Origin: Mortierella alpina
Lineage: Eukaryota; Mortierellomycota; Mortierellomycetes; Mortierellales; Mortierellaceae
Length of the DNA stretch: 64,000 nucleotides
Direction: 5' to 3'
NCBI GenBank assembly: GCA_029449245.1
Contig: JANATF010000006.1
Location: forward strand, 434,001-498,000
Every line of letters begins with the position of its first letter. Position 1 is the first letter of the stretch. The position numbers and the translations under genes are program-made. Positions 1-10,480 of this stretch are shown piece by piece. Under the pieces are notes generated by a model. That model saw nothing but the letters and a program-made list of their open reading frames with translations, was not told the DNA's origin and ran no database searches.

Positions 1-415
1 GTCAGGAGCACAATCAACCTTCCGGGAACTTTTTTTCATACTGATCGACCGCAGCAGAGGACGCGTAGGTTATCCGTCTCGGAACGTCAACAACGCTGTA
101 AGGGTGGAGTCGGAAAAGAAAGGTACAGCTGCCCAAGGCGTTTATAGTTGCAATTGGGTGAGTAAAATTGCTTCACGCATTCGGATGCACTGCCATTTTG
201 GGTCACCGCCGTTTGAAAGTCTGCGCACAAGGCTCAAACGTAATGTCAAAACGTAATGCCACTGAAGGTTCGGGAGTGCGGCGGGTAGAGCGAATAATTT
301 CGGATACAAAGGAGATTTTCTTTTCACACACTCTCTCACCTTTTTTTTTTCTACAACCACCTCACAGCACATAGAACACCGAGCAACGAAAAGCACAGCA
401 CACTCCCTCACCATC
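1..415. other. Upstream region of first monooxygenase
   Basis: No coding region is supported here. The last 100 bases before the start codon are pyrimidine- and CA-rich, with a run of T at about 341-350, as in the 5' leaders of other genes in this window. A TTTATAG at 141-147 is the only TATA-like word seen, and it lies 270 bases from the start codon, so I do not assign it as the core promoter. Short open frames on both strands show no recognisable protein. Confidence 0.6.
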
Positions 416-2736
416 ATGACCACTGCAGCTTCAAGACCCTCATCTTCCTCACAGACCCCTGTCCTCATTAGCGGTGCAGGGCCTGTGGGTCTCATGGCCG
501 CCATCATGCTCGCACGACTTGGTGTGCCTTGCAGAATCATCGAACGCGACATGACAATATCTAACATGTCAAAGGCGCTGTCGATCCATGCACGCGTAAG
601 TCACTGTACTCTTGTGCCTATAAGGCTTGCGTTATTATTGTATAGAGTTGTCAGCTAATCCAGTATATCGCACAACTGCTAGACACTGGAGATATTCGAG
701 CAGACAGGTCTCATCGACCGTTTCCTGGCCAAAGGACACCCAATCAGCCAGTTCAACATCTACTTCAATGACACACTCTCGCAGTTCCCTGGACTGGCCA
801 ACAGCATTTCCCATTATGATTATGCGCTTTTTATTGAACAGGCGAAAACAGTTTCCATCCTGAACGACGAGCTGGAGACTCAGGGTCTAAAAGTGGAGCG
901 AGGTTGGGAACTCATGGACACCAGGGTTGTTGAGGAAGGAGGCAAGGATTGGGTCGAGACTACAATCAGACGAGCACTGGATGGCACCAATACTCGCAGC
1001 ACAGAGAGCAACATCGTGGGCGTTGTCGAACTGGACGCAGAGCAAGTGGACAAGGAATATGAGACGGAGATTGTCCGATCCGAGTACCTAATCGCCGCCG
1101 ACGGCGGGAAATCTGTCGTTCGCCACAAGGTCAACATCCCTTTCGTCGGCAGAACGCTCGACAACACCGTTATTCTGTTCGATGGCCAAGTAGAGACGGA
1201 TCTCGATATCAGTAACATCACGTAAGTTTCTTGTCGCTGAAAAAAAAGTAAACGACTGTAGCGGGGGCCATCGTGCCTTCTCCAGTCCAGGTACACGCAA
1301 GTCATCGGTTCTAACACCTTCATTTGCTCCAAGTGTGATTAACGGACGCAACAACAAGACCATGAATGTGTTCCCGCTGAGCAACGGCGAATTTCGAATC
1401 ATGGTTGATGCTAGTGAACTCGACCCCAAGCAGGAGCTCACCCTGGAGGCCTTTGGCAAGATTGCCCAGGCTGCTGCTTACCCTGCAAAGTTTGTGATCA
1501 AGAGCAGCAATTGGCTGACCTTCTACAAGGTCAACGAGCGCCGTGCAGAGTCCTTCTCGTACAAGAACAGGATCTTTTTGGCTGGCGATGCAGCCCATGT
1601 GCACTCGCCTGCAGGAGGACAAGGCATGAACTTGGGACTCCAAGGTAAGGCGGTTGCACGCAATATCGAACTGTGGCGCAAGAGAAATGTCGCAACATCC
1701 GGATGCTAAAAAAGAACCTGCAATTCTCATACTTCACACTTGTAGATGCATACAATCTGACCTGGAAGATCGCACTGGTGTTGAATGGCCACGCTGATCC
1801 ACATCTGCTGGAGACATACCACGACGAACGCGCACCTGTGGCTACCAATGTAATAGGGATGTCGGCCAACATGTTTGCAACGGGATTCTCAAATCGACTT
1901 GCTCATCGCATCCTACGAAAGACCATTACTACATTCGCGTCCGTTTTATTGCGCTTTGTTGCTGTTCCTGCTGGCAGAGTGTCCATGGTAACTTCATCTG
2001 GGTCATGCAACTGCTTTATGGTGCTGACTGTCATATGTGGAGAAGAAGAATGCGATCATGTTTTTTAATGCCCGATTTTTTTTCTGTTCTTGCTTCTCAA
2101 AAGCTGACCATCCGCTACAACGAAAACGCGATCAATCAACGCCACAATACTCAGCCGGTGCTCAAGGAGGAGTATCGGGTCGGACAACGTGCGCATGATG
2201 GACCCCTTGCTCGTGTCCTGCTCGGCGGAAAGACAAGCGAGGATCAAGTGCGCCTGCACCAATTGCTTCATGGTCCTGGCATTTTCCACATCCTCGTCTT
2301 CACTTCAGACATGCTGAGTGTGACCACACCTACGTCCAAGACGAACGAGGAGCAATTGAAGAAGAACCTGACGCGTTACCTAGCAGAATGGCAGTCCAAA
2401 TGGACCCTTGGAACCAAACAGCACCCAAACCGGCCTTTGTTCAATGCCCATGTCATTGCAGCCCTGCCCGAGACACTGGCCGCATCGCACTTTGAGGATC
2501 CTTCAAAGATCCAAGCTGATTCACTGTCCACCAAGGAGATTGGCAGAGGACGAGTGTATTTGGATACAACAAGCATTGTGCATGAACGGTACGGAGTGCC
2601 AGTCAAGGCAGGAAGCGGAGCCATTGTTGTGGTCAGACCAGATTCGCACGTGGGATACAGAGTACAGGGTGCTGGTACGCCAGCATGGGAAGATGTTGAT
2701 CAATATCTGAACAGTTTCCTCAAAGTCCACTCTTAG
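416..2736 (+). CDS. FAD-dependent aromatic-ring monooxygenase, paralog 1
   Basis: Flavoprotein hydroxylase of the phenol 2-monooxygenase type, expected to use NAD(P)H and O2 to hydroxylate an aromatic or polyketide-like substrate; the substrate cannot be read from sequence. Exons 416-595, 683-1221, 1334-1644, 1746-1987 and 2104-2736 join to 634 residues, all with GT-AG introns in consistent phase. Seen: the dinucleotide-binding GAGPVG at residues 20-25; the DG motif AADGG near residue 200; and the GD motif, AGDAAH followed by SPAGGQG, with its Asp near 325. The last ~200 residues resemble the thioredoxin-like C-terminal domain of phenol hydroxylases. A paralog follows in the same direction 1.5 kb downstream and aligns along the whole length, but it has only two of these four introns. 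No targeting signal is evident. Family assignment is firm; reaction and pathway are inferred. Confidence 0.9.
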
Positions 2737-3907
2737 ACAGCTTGACAGTTATCGGTACATCAAGAAATTAAATATCCAATGGAACAGCTATACTCTTTTC
2801 GTTTCTCTCTTTTGTCAAAGCGATGGTGTGGGTATATTCCCGCACAGATATTCAATGACTGATATATACGCGACAGACTGTGAATGAGGCGTATTTGGCG
2901 ATCCTAATGCTGAAAAATCAGTTAGAAATTACAGCACTCAACCAAAAAAGCCACTCCTTGTAGCCTTTAACATCCGCCAGGACGCGAGAGGTTGCATGTA
3001 CAACCTGTTCTCGCTGCTGCGTAACGGGATACGCTCGTTTTGGGCGTGGGACCTGTTGAGAGCGAACAACAGAACGTGTGCACTAATTTACATAGTGTCG
3101 TGTTACCACCTCATGCAAATTGAGCGCCTCCTCGGATGAAAGAAATGCCTATTGTTATAGAACAAGTGAGCTTGCGCTTCCACATAACCTGCATTTCTTT
3201 GAACCCCGTGTACTCTTGGAAATGCGCAGACGAACATGACCATTAGACAGAATTGATGACCACTCTCGTAGGGTGACAAATTTGAACTATTTGAAATATT
3301 GAGGTCGCGTTTGTGGCTTTCATGGATCGATCGCTCTATCCCTCATCTTGAGCTTTTGAAAACGGATAAATGTCGGCGCGCGGAAGGTTCTATCCATGGC
3401 AGGCGCACCATAGCAGGCGCAGTGCAGCATGGCTGAAAACTGGGGTGCCACATATGCGGGCGTACATTCGTGCAACATGTCTGTCTGTCTGCTGAATCAT
3501 CTGCAGCATCTTAGGACCGTGGCTTGCAGAGGATGTATCCATCCTTCAAGGTGCTATAGTGATAGATAGATTTAACGTTGCGTGCACGTCCATAAATTGC
3601 GCAGAGAAACGCGCAGCTGCGCTGCTCGTCTGTTCATTGCGAAGTTCTACCCTCTAGTGCTCTTCATGAAAGGATCTCATTTTACATTGTTTGACAGTAA
3701 ACCGTGCAGTCGTGTCGCCTCTTGTAAGATACCATCTGAGATTGTCCTACACCCAAGCCGCGGCTTTAAGGTTGTGCCGGCAAGTCGCAGGACAGGAGGT
3801 GAAAGAATCAGGGTGACCCACAAAAGGAAAAAAAGAAACTGTGCATTGTGCACTGACAAGATTACAAAACCAATAGCAAAAGAGCGACAAGGTTTAAATG
3901 GCCAATT

Positions 3908-3956
3908 GAGTCGCGACTCCCGACGTTTTGGTCTTTCCGGCCCGAGATATCGCGAT
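3908..3956. promoter_or_regulatory. Pair of TCGCGA-centred palindromes
   Basis: GAGTCGCGACTC at 3908-3919 is a perfect 12-base palindrome. ATCGCGAT at 3949-3956 is a perfect 8-base palindrome. Both are centred on the same TCGCGA hexamer, 39 bases apart. They lie about 105-150 bases upstream of the CATAAATA box of the second monooxygenase. The arrangement resembles a dimer-binding operator pair. That function is inferred from position and symmetry only. Confidence 0.35.
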
Positions 3957-4060
3957 GAACGTTAGTACTGATGCACTTTACTCTGTTGCTCTGTGCGCAT
4001 TTACGCATTCACGCACATATCTGACATAGCTCCAAGCGATGTCGCCTTGGCATTCAATCG

Positions 4061-4068
4061 CATAAATA
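4061..4068 (+). promoter_or_regulatory. TATA-like box of second monooxygenase
   Basis: CATAAATA followed by GC lies 212 bases upstream of the chosen start codon. The same CATAAATAG word precedes the small His-rich gene at 8694. Transcription starting about 30 bases downstream would give a leader of roughly 180 bases and would still include the upstream in-frame ATG at 4139. Confidence 0.4.
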
Positions 4069-4279
4069 GCAAACTTTTGTATTCCTTCTTGTCCCTTCAA
4101 TTCTCGTCCGCTTTACACACTAAAATCTCAGAAAAGCTTTGTCCCCCACATCCCTCACGCACACTCTCGGGGTTCTTGCTCCTTTATACACTCACGAGCT
4201 CGCTCTTTTTCAGGCAAATAGAAAAAAAACCTCCCACCCGCTCACCTTCAACATTAACGGGCAACCGCACCACTGCACT

Positions 4280-6477
4280 ATGGTCGCTACCACCTCCTCG
4301 TCCCCCATGTCATCAGTACCCGTTCTCATCTCAGGTGCTGGCCCCGTCGGCCTCTTTGAGGCCTATCTTCTCACGCAACAAGGCATTCAAGTCCGCATCA
4401 TTGAACGTGAACGGGCCATTTGTCCTCTCAGTAAAGCCATGGGGCTGCATTCACGAAGTCTCGAGATCTTTCAGTTTACAGGCCTCAGCGACGAGTTTCT
4501 GCGACGTGGATTCCCCATGACCGACTTCAAAATGCTCATTGGCAACCAACACAAAGCCACAGTTTCAACTCTGGCCGGAGCTGATACGCACTACAGCTTT
4601 GCGTTGCTTCTGGAGCAGCATCGCACTTCAGAGATCTTGGTGGAGGAATTGGCGAAGCGAGGGGTCAACGTCGACTACGGATGGGAGTTGCTGGACACCA
4701 AAGTGGTCGAGGCAGGAGAGGATGGTCAAGAACCATACGTCGAGACGATCATTCGACGAGCCCTCTCGGGTGATAACACAGGCGAAGATGAGATGGCGTT
4801 CGTTGGACGTGTGGATCAAATGCAGGAGCAAGAGGGTAAAGTCTACGAAACACAAACGGTTCGATCGCAATACCTGGTCGCTGCAGACGGAGGACGCTCC
4901 ACAGTTCGACACAAACTGAACATCCAGTTTCCTGGACGCCTCATTCCTCAAAAGTCGTTCATGTGGGATGGCACTTTTGAATCCGATTGTGACTTGAGTG
5001 GTATTTCGTAAGGACAAATCGTTTTTATGTGCTCACTACTGGTTGGTAGAGGTGTTTTTCATTCGCTGATGAGATGAAATGTTTCCTTTGCTTTGGAATC
5101 CACGCGCTTTTAGTTTTATTTCAGGAACCAACTACAAGACGATGCTAGTCTTCCCTCTCACCAACGGTGAAGTTCGTGTCGTGGTAGAGGGGTTGGATTC
5201 GGATGAGAATGAGGATATCGCAACCACACTCAAGGACCTCACCACCGAAAAGTTCGAGGAAATGGCCTCTGCCGCCATTGCTCCGTCCACCTTCAAGATC
5301 AAGACGACTTCATGGTTAACCTGCTTCAAGGTCAACGAACGCCGCGCAAACAATTTTATCTACAAGAAACGCATCTTCCTAATCGGCGATGCTGCTCATG
5401 TCCACTCACCCGCCGGTGGCCAGGGATTGAACACTGGACTCCATGATGCCCACAACTTGGCTTGGAAGCTGGCGCTTGTACTCAATAAGGTCGCACCAGA
5501 GTCTTTGTTGACCACTTACGAGGGAGAGCGCCAGGCGATGGCAGATCGAGCCATAGCTCTCTCGTCGAAGATGCTGCGGGTGAATCGTGCAAATGGATAT
5601 GTTGTACAGATCATTAAGAGGCTGTACTACTACACAGTTGCACCTTACCTAATGATGGCTATGAAGGCTCTCAAAATTGAACCAGAGGCTACCATGGTAA
5701 GATGACTGACGAAAGCCCGCGTCCTTTCATCATTTTTCTTGTCTGTGCCGAGTCGACTTTTTGTTTCATGAAAATGGATTGTAAAAGCAAAAAGAAAAAA
5801 GTCGGCAACTAACACTTACGCTTCCGTCCATCCGATAGCTGAATGTCCGCTACGGCGAAAACTCCATCAACCAGCGTCATGCGACTCAACAGCCCCCGCG
5901 ATCAGAACACCAGGTTGGTGTCCGCGCAAAGGATGGCCCGCTCTGTGCACTTGGACTCGACTCGAACAGCAAAGAGCCATCGCAGTTGCGAGTACACGAA
6001 TTGATGCTCGGAATCTCGCGCTTCCACATTCTCGTCTTTGTGTCGGATGGGCTAAAGTTCGCGAACCATGCCGGCGCATCAAATCAAGGAACCCACACAG
6101 TGAGCTTCAAAGAGCTGGCGCACAACATTGATAGCTTTCTGTCTCAGTGGCGACGCAAGTGGTCGTATGGATCCAACCTCAACGACGGCTACAAGGACAA
6201 GGACTTGTTCAAGGTTCATATCATTGTTGGCTCGTTTTCTCCTGGATCCCAGAGCAGTCTGGACGCCATGTCCAAGAGGAATGTGGGTGAAGGTCGCCTG
6301 TACCTGGATCATACCAAGGCGGTGCATGAGAAATATGGATTTTCATGGCAAGGTAGTTCTGGTGGACTTGTCGTGGTCAGGCCGGACTCACATCTGGGAT
6401 ACCGCGTGAACGGCACCCATAGCCAGGCTTGGGAGGATGTTGATCAGTATTTTTCATCCATACTTATGAATGCATGA
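4280..6477 (+). CDS. FAD-dependent aromatic-ring monooxygenase, paralog 2
   Basis: Tandem paralog of the gene at 416-2736, with the same fold and presumed chemistry. Exons 4280-5007, 5114-5696 and 5839-6477 give 649 residues. Seen: GAGPVG at residues 19-24, AADGG in the first exon, and IGDAAH with SPAGGQG in the second. The C-terminal domain ends in a VNGTHSQAWEDVDQY block matching paralog 1. I chose ATG 4280 over the in-frame ATG 4139 because the protein then starts with a short Ser/Thr-rich leader just before PVLISGAGP, as in paralog 1. The first intron must end at TTTTAG (5113). The more typical TTTCAG 11 bases downstream would break the frame, and only the upstream site aligns residue for residue with paralog 1. 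Two introns of paralog 1 are absent here. Substrate unknown. Confidence 0.9.
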
Positions 6478-6519
6478 TAATGTTTTCTCTGAGCACCCCA
6501 TGTCCCTTCATCACATTCA

Positions 6520-6525
6520 AATAAA
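6520..6525 (+). terminator. AATAAA, possible poly(A) signal of paralog 2
   Basis: AATAAA lies 43 bases after the stop codon of the second monooxygenase and before the F-box gene. Position and sequence suit a polyadenylation signal, although fungal poly(A) signals are loose. Confidence 0.4.
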
Positions 6526-6683
6526 AAGACCCGTTGACCATCAAGATTTTATGTGCTCAGCCTTCAACTATTTTTCCCAAAGTATCGCTGCGTTTGCGAA
6601 TCGCACATCACTCCTCCTCCATCTCCTTCATAGTCCCATCTCCAGTACTTCCATTTAGCACAAAGACCTCATCTCAACCTAGG

Positions 6684-8372
6684 ATGGATCTCCCCGAGAT
6701 TAGAGCCCAAGTGGCCCTACACCTCACCGATGAGCAATTGGCCGCTGCAGCTGCAGTGTGCAAGAGCTGGTACCATACTTTCAATCCGGCCTACTGGTCC
6801 ACCGTCCGGTGGTCTAGCGACGGCCAGAAACGTCCCACAGAGGTCGGCATCGAAGCGAACAAGCAATACATCCGCAGCCTCTCTATCGAACGCGACCACC
6901 CAATCGACTCTGCGCTCAACACCTGCACAGCCCTCACCACCCTCAACATACATTTTTGTAGCGACAACTGGGACCGCGTGTACCCTCTCCTCCGTCAGAA
7001 CACGCTCTTGACATCGCTCAGTCTATATTATTCCCGGGTTGCACCCGCACCAGAGTTCCTGAACGAGAGCTGTAAGAACCTGACCCACTTGGACTCCACA
7101 AACCTGGTATATGACTTCCGCGGCACACAACTCTTGCTCGATCTCACCATGCGGCTACATTACCTGCACTTGTACGGATCCGAGCTCACCGATGTTGGAC
7201 CCCTGGACAGCGGCGAGAACCACCAGCGATGGCCTGAATTCCCGCACTTGAAGTCCTTGCTACTCTATCTTGAATCCCCAGGCATCACGACCTTGCACCA
7301 AACTCAATGGATCCGAAAATGTCCCCAGCTCCGACACCTTAGCTGGAACATCGATGAAGACAACGACGGCCACGCGCGACTGCCAGCCCTCGCGCTGTTC
7401 AAACTGTTTTCTCAGGACTGCCCTCTTTTGGAGGAGCTCGACCTCGAGCACCCGAAACTAACAGACGACGATTTGAACCGTATCTTGCTGGCATGTCGTC
7501 GAATCAAGATGCTCCATGTCTCTCGATCCAAATTCGGTCCACTCGCGTTCCAGTCGCTTGGTCAACACTTTGCCACCTTGACCACCTTGGATCTTCGACA
7601 GTGCCCTGCGGTGACGAGCCCCATGAACCAGCGCATCATGATGTCTTGTCCTAATCTGCAGTGGTTTTGCTCGGGTCGTTTGGAGGCACGGGATATCCTT
7701 GGCGTGAACGAGGGACAACAGCACGAGAGTACACCAGAGGAAGGCCGCGACCATCATTCACTTGGACAGGGGGAGGAAGCACCCATAGGACGAGACGAAC
7801 AGCTGAAACCTCAGGACTGGGCGTGTAGCCAGCAGCTTCGATTACTGAGCTTGTATCTCTGTGGACTCGAGAACCGACCGGCAGCATGGCAAGATCAGGT
7901 GTTGAGGCAGCTCTCGAAGTTGACTCTGCTGGATTGCCTGACGCTCGGAGTCGATGACTGGGCACTGGATGGAACGAGGGACGGGATCCAACTGAGCCTG
8001 GATGCAGGACTGAATCAGTTGCGCAGTCTAACGGAGCTGGACCGGTTCTGTTTTGATGGGGTTGCACAGGACATGACGGAGAGGGATGTTTGTTGGATGT
8101 TGGAGGCGTGGCCCAAACTGGAGAGAGTGGAAGGTCGATTGCACACGGATAATAGGCAGCGGCGAGAGCTCGAGAAGATCCTACTGGCAAGAGATGTCCA
8201 GATGTGCATCTATTCCGACGACGATGTCCCAGAAGAAGACGAACACGACGACGTTGAGGAGAGGGGCGAAGAGCACGACGTGGAGGGAGAAGGTGGCGAG
8301 GACGACGAAGTGGAAGACGACGAAGACGACGAAGAGAGGGAGGCAGTGGAGGAGCAAGGTAGTGGGAGCTAA
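6684..8372 (+). CDS. F-box and leucine-rich-repeat protein
   Basis: Intronless 562-residue protein, probably a substrate receptor of an SCF ubiquitin ligase. Residues 1 to about 45 (LPEIRAQVALHLTD, then VCKSWY and the Trp-containing YWSTVRW) read as an F-box. From about 60 to 500 there are irregular repeats with LxxLxL spacing (LTTLNIHF, LTSLSLYY, LEELDLEH, LTTLDLRQC), as in LRR-type receptors. The final ~55 residues are almost entirely Asp and Glu. I start at ATG 6684 because upstream in-frame sequence lacks F-box features and is UTR-like. Such F-box/LRR genes are commonly expanded and fast-evolving in Mortierella-like fungi, so the target cannot be predicted. An AATAAA at 8394 follows the stop. 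Confidence 0.85.
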   Translation: MDLPEIRAQVALHLTDEQLAAAAAVCKSWYHTFNPAYWSTVRWSSDGQKRPTEVGIEANKQYIRSLSIERDHPIDSALNTCTALTTLNIHFCSDNWDRVYPLLRQNTLLTSLSLYYSRVAPAPEFLNESCKNLTHLDSTNLVYDFRGTQLLLDLTMRLHYLHLYGSELTDVGPLDSGENHQRWPEFPHLKSLLLYLESPGITTLHQTQWIRKCPQLRHLSWNIDEDNDGHARLPALALFKLFSQDCPLLEELDLEHPKLTDDDLNRILLACRRIKMLHVSRSKFGPLAFQSLGQHFATLTTLDLRQCPAVTSPMNQRIMMSCPNLQWFCSGRLEARDILGVNEGQQHESTPEEGRDHHSLGQGEEAPIGRDEQLKPQDWACSQQLRLLSLYLCGLENRPAAWQDQVLRQLSKLTLLDCLTLGVDDWALDGTRDGIQLSLDAGLNQLRSLTELDRFCFDGVAQDMTERDVCWMLEAWPKLERVEGRLHTDNRQRRELEKILLARDVQMCIYSDDDVPEEDEHDDVEERGEEHDVEGEGGEDDEVEDDEDDEEREAVEEQGSGS

Positions 8373-8794
8373 AAGCGTCCACGGGAGACTGCTAATAAAA
8401 GCTATGCCTCGGTTGCAGTGCCACAGACCATTCGGCACCCATCCGACCGTCGCGACCTTCTGTGAAGTCATAGCTCGGCACTAGCCGCCAAAAGGGCAGT
8501 TCCCCTGCTCGACGAGTCGCCTTTCAGCTCAACGCTAGGATCACACATGGCCCGGGACACAGCCCAGCGACTCTCTGCCGACGACCACATATGTCCCGTA
8601 TGACGAACCCATGCGACTTGCTTGTGGGCTGCAATCCCAAGGCCCCCTCCTCCTCCCAGGAGCGCTAATCCTCGATCTACGAGCCTTGAACGGCATAAAT
8701 AGAGCGTAGGAGGAAACTCGGCTTTGCTGTTCTTTTCATCTTCAACGAAACTGAACACCTTCTCCTTTTTCCTAGCAGCAATCATTCAAACACT
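8373..8794 (+). promoter_or_regulatory. F-box 3' end and promoter of His-rich gene
   Basis: No gene is seen. AATAAA at 8394-8399, 22 bases past the F-box stop, is a candidate poly(A) signal. CATAAATAGA at 8694-8703 is a TATA-like box 92 bases before the next start codon, followed by a typical CT-rich fungal leader. The same CATAAATAG word occurs upstream of the second monooxygenase. Confidence 0.45.
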
Positions 8795-9385
8795 ATGGTC
8801 AGCGAAAACCACCATCTCACGATCGATACACAGCCAGCCAAAGTGGACGGTACAAGCTTGATAGCAAGGACTCACCATCATCATACACATATCGAGGTGG
8901 GCAGCCATATCCGCTTTCAACAACCACAACAGCAGCAACACCATCATCATCATCATCGTCATCACCATCACCTGCTGAATGCAGAATACCAGCAAAAGCA
9001 ATCCTCCAGGAGCCGGTCCCGGTCACCTTATAACGCCAGCCCTCACAGACATGGACAGGAAGACCACCGGCACACTGCTAAAAAGTTCAGTGATGGAGTC
9101 TCTCCCGATGCTCTTGCACAGAGGTTAGAATTCCTGGAGGCGGATCCATCCCACCTGCAGAGAGATCCTGCCGTCGAACTCCAACGAAAGAATGAAGAGA
9201 TGCTGCAAGACATTATAGAGCGCCTGGATAAAACCGTCAGCGAGCAGGATTCACTCGACCTAGACGTCTCTGCCGAAACGACGACCCTTCTTCAGGAGCA
9301 AAGTCACCAACTGAATCCTGCCCTGCTCAAGGACCATCGCACGCTGCAGCAACATCACGGCAATGCCAACATTCGACATAGTTGA
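8795..9385 (+). CDS. Small His/Gln-rich hypothetical protein
   Basis: An open frame of 196 residues with no recognised domain. It has a Gln run followed by a nearly pure His stretch (residues about 45-62), then an Arg-Ser stretch (SRSRSRSP). A predicted helical part follows at about 105-170 (ALAQRLEFLEADP, then NEEMLQDIIERLDKTV), which could be a short coiled coil. The TATA-like box and leader upstream, and a start codon in an acceptable context, support a real gene. Low-complexity composition weakens that support. The His run could bind metal or could simply be slippage of CAT/CAC codons. Function unknown. Confidence 0.5.
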   Translation: MVSENHHLTIDTQPAKVDGTSLIARTHHHHTHIEVGSHIRFQQPQQQQHHHHHHRHHHHLLNAEYQQKQSSRSRSRSPYNASPHRHGQEDHRHTAKKFSDGVSPDALAQRLEFLEADPSHLQRDPAVELQRKNEEMLQDIIERLDKTVSEQDSLDLDVSAETTTLLQEQSHQLNPALLKDHRTLQQHHGNANIRHS

Positions 9386-9802
9386 AGTGAGTGCTGATAT
9401 ATTAGATAGTATAGATGATGACAGAGTGATCCCTAACATAGGCCTGGTATGCACAAGTTTCCATTCAAAGTCAACAAAAGGGCGGTGCTCAGAACGAGAA
9501 ATGAAAGGCACCACGCATATCGAGGCAATGCCCCGCACCCGTCGAGGGCTGGCCCTCATGGCTCTTATGGGCAAAGCGACGCACTTTTTCGGAACAGGAT
9601 GTTTTGATTATCAATTGTTTATACAAACGTACGAGAAGCAGAAGAAACTAGTGAAAAAATAAAAAGTGCAAAAGCAAAAGGGGAGAATATCGAGCGAGCT
9701 TTGAACACGGAACGTGAACTCAACCGTGAGGCTCTATCAGAGGTAGAGGAATCTGGGGGACAAGGGTAGTCCGGACATGTAGGTGGAAAAAAGGCGATGT
9801 AT
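9386..9802. other. Convergent spacer, His-rich gene and NHP6-type gene
   Basis: No gene or structured element is seen. It holds the 3' regions of two converging genes. Short open frames here are not supported. Confidence 0.6.
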
Positions 9803-10480
9803 TTACTCGGACTCCTCATCCTCCTCCTCCTCCTCATCGTCCTCGTCGGCCTTCTTGGCATCGTAGGCTGCCTTCTCGACGGCGTACTTGGCCTTTGCCT
9901 TCTCGTGCTTGGAGACGTAGGGCTAAAATTTGAAATCCAAAGAAGGACGAAAATTCAAAAAAAGGATAAAAAGGAGGAGAGGGGGTTTGTCAACAACACG
10001 CGACGCGTCACATTAATTCAAAACACAAAGTCGGCTCCTGGGAACGTCCGCTGTTGCTGAAAGCGCTCGGCAAGCATATTGTTGATATCCGGCACTTACG
10101 GTCTTTTGCTCCTCAGAGTAGCTTCTCCACTGCTCGCCGAGAAGACGTCCGAGTTCACCTATGGGTAGGTTAAAAGAAAAACAGAAAAAGCAGACGATGT
10201 TTAGCTTCCATGTCCAAAACGGTGGCGTGTTCCTCAGGTCTGCTGTTGCGTCGTCCGCTCGCGCGTCTCCCTTTGTCAGGGTTCTTGATGACCTACCGAA
10301 GGATGCCTCGGGGTTCTTGGCCTTGACCTTCTCGCGCCACTCCTCGCAGAACATGAGGTAGGCGGACATGGGGTTCTTGGGTGCGTTGGGGTCCTTCTTG
10401 GCCTTTCTCTTTCTCTTCTTGGGCTCCTCGTTCTTGCCTCTCTTGGAGACCTTGGCGTCCTTCTTGGCGACCTTGGGCAT
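9803..10480 (-). CDS. NHP6: NHP6-type single HMG-box protein
   Basis: Small chromatin protein that bends DNA without strong sequence preference and assists nucleosome remodelling and FACT in the nucleus. Exons (in minus order) 10480-10297, 10158-10100 and 9922-9803 give 120 residues. A Lys/Arg-rich N-terminus precedes one HMG box at about 31-100. It starts with DPNAPK and contains MSAYLMF, the Trp of EEWREK, the GELGRLLGEQWRSYSEEQK helix, and PYVSKHEKAK. The last 12 or so residues are acidic (DEDDEEEEEDEE). Yeast Nhp6 lacks that tail, whereas animal HMGB proteins and some mould homologs carry one. Intron phases join cleanly (F-G/GELG). The homology call is strong; the exact ortholog name is by family. 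Confidence 0.92.

Larger units (their letters stand above)
2737..4279. other. Spacer between the two monooxygenases
   Basis: No gene is supported in these 1.5 kb. A 127-residue open frame at 3582-3965 has the composition of random sequence and no recognisable domain. The right-hand 400 bases contain palindromic sites and a TATA-like box, annotated separately, so this part probably serves as the promoter of the second paralog. Confidence 0.6.

Noticed and set aside
3582-3965. 127-residue open frame between the monooxygenases
   Set aside because: Composition looks like random translation, there is no domain, no homologous frame in the neighbouring spacer, and it overlaps the probable promoter.
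4139-4279. 47-residue N-terminal extension of monooxygenase 2
   Set aside because: In frame, but the paralog starts just before the FAD-binding strand. The extension has UTR-like CT/CA-rich DNA and encodes no recognisable targeting signal.
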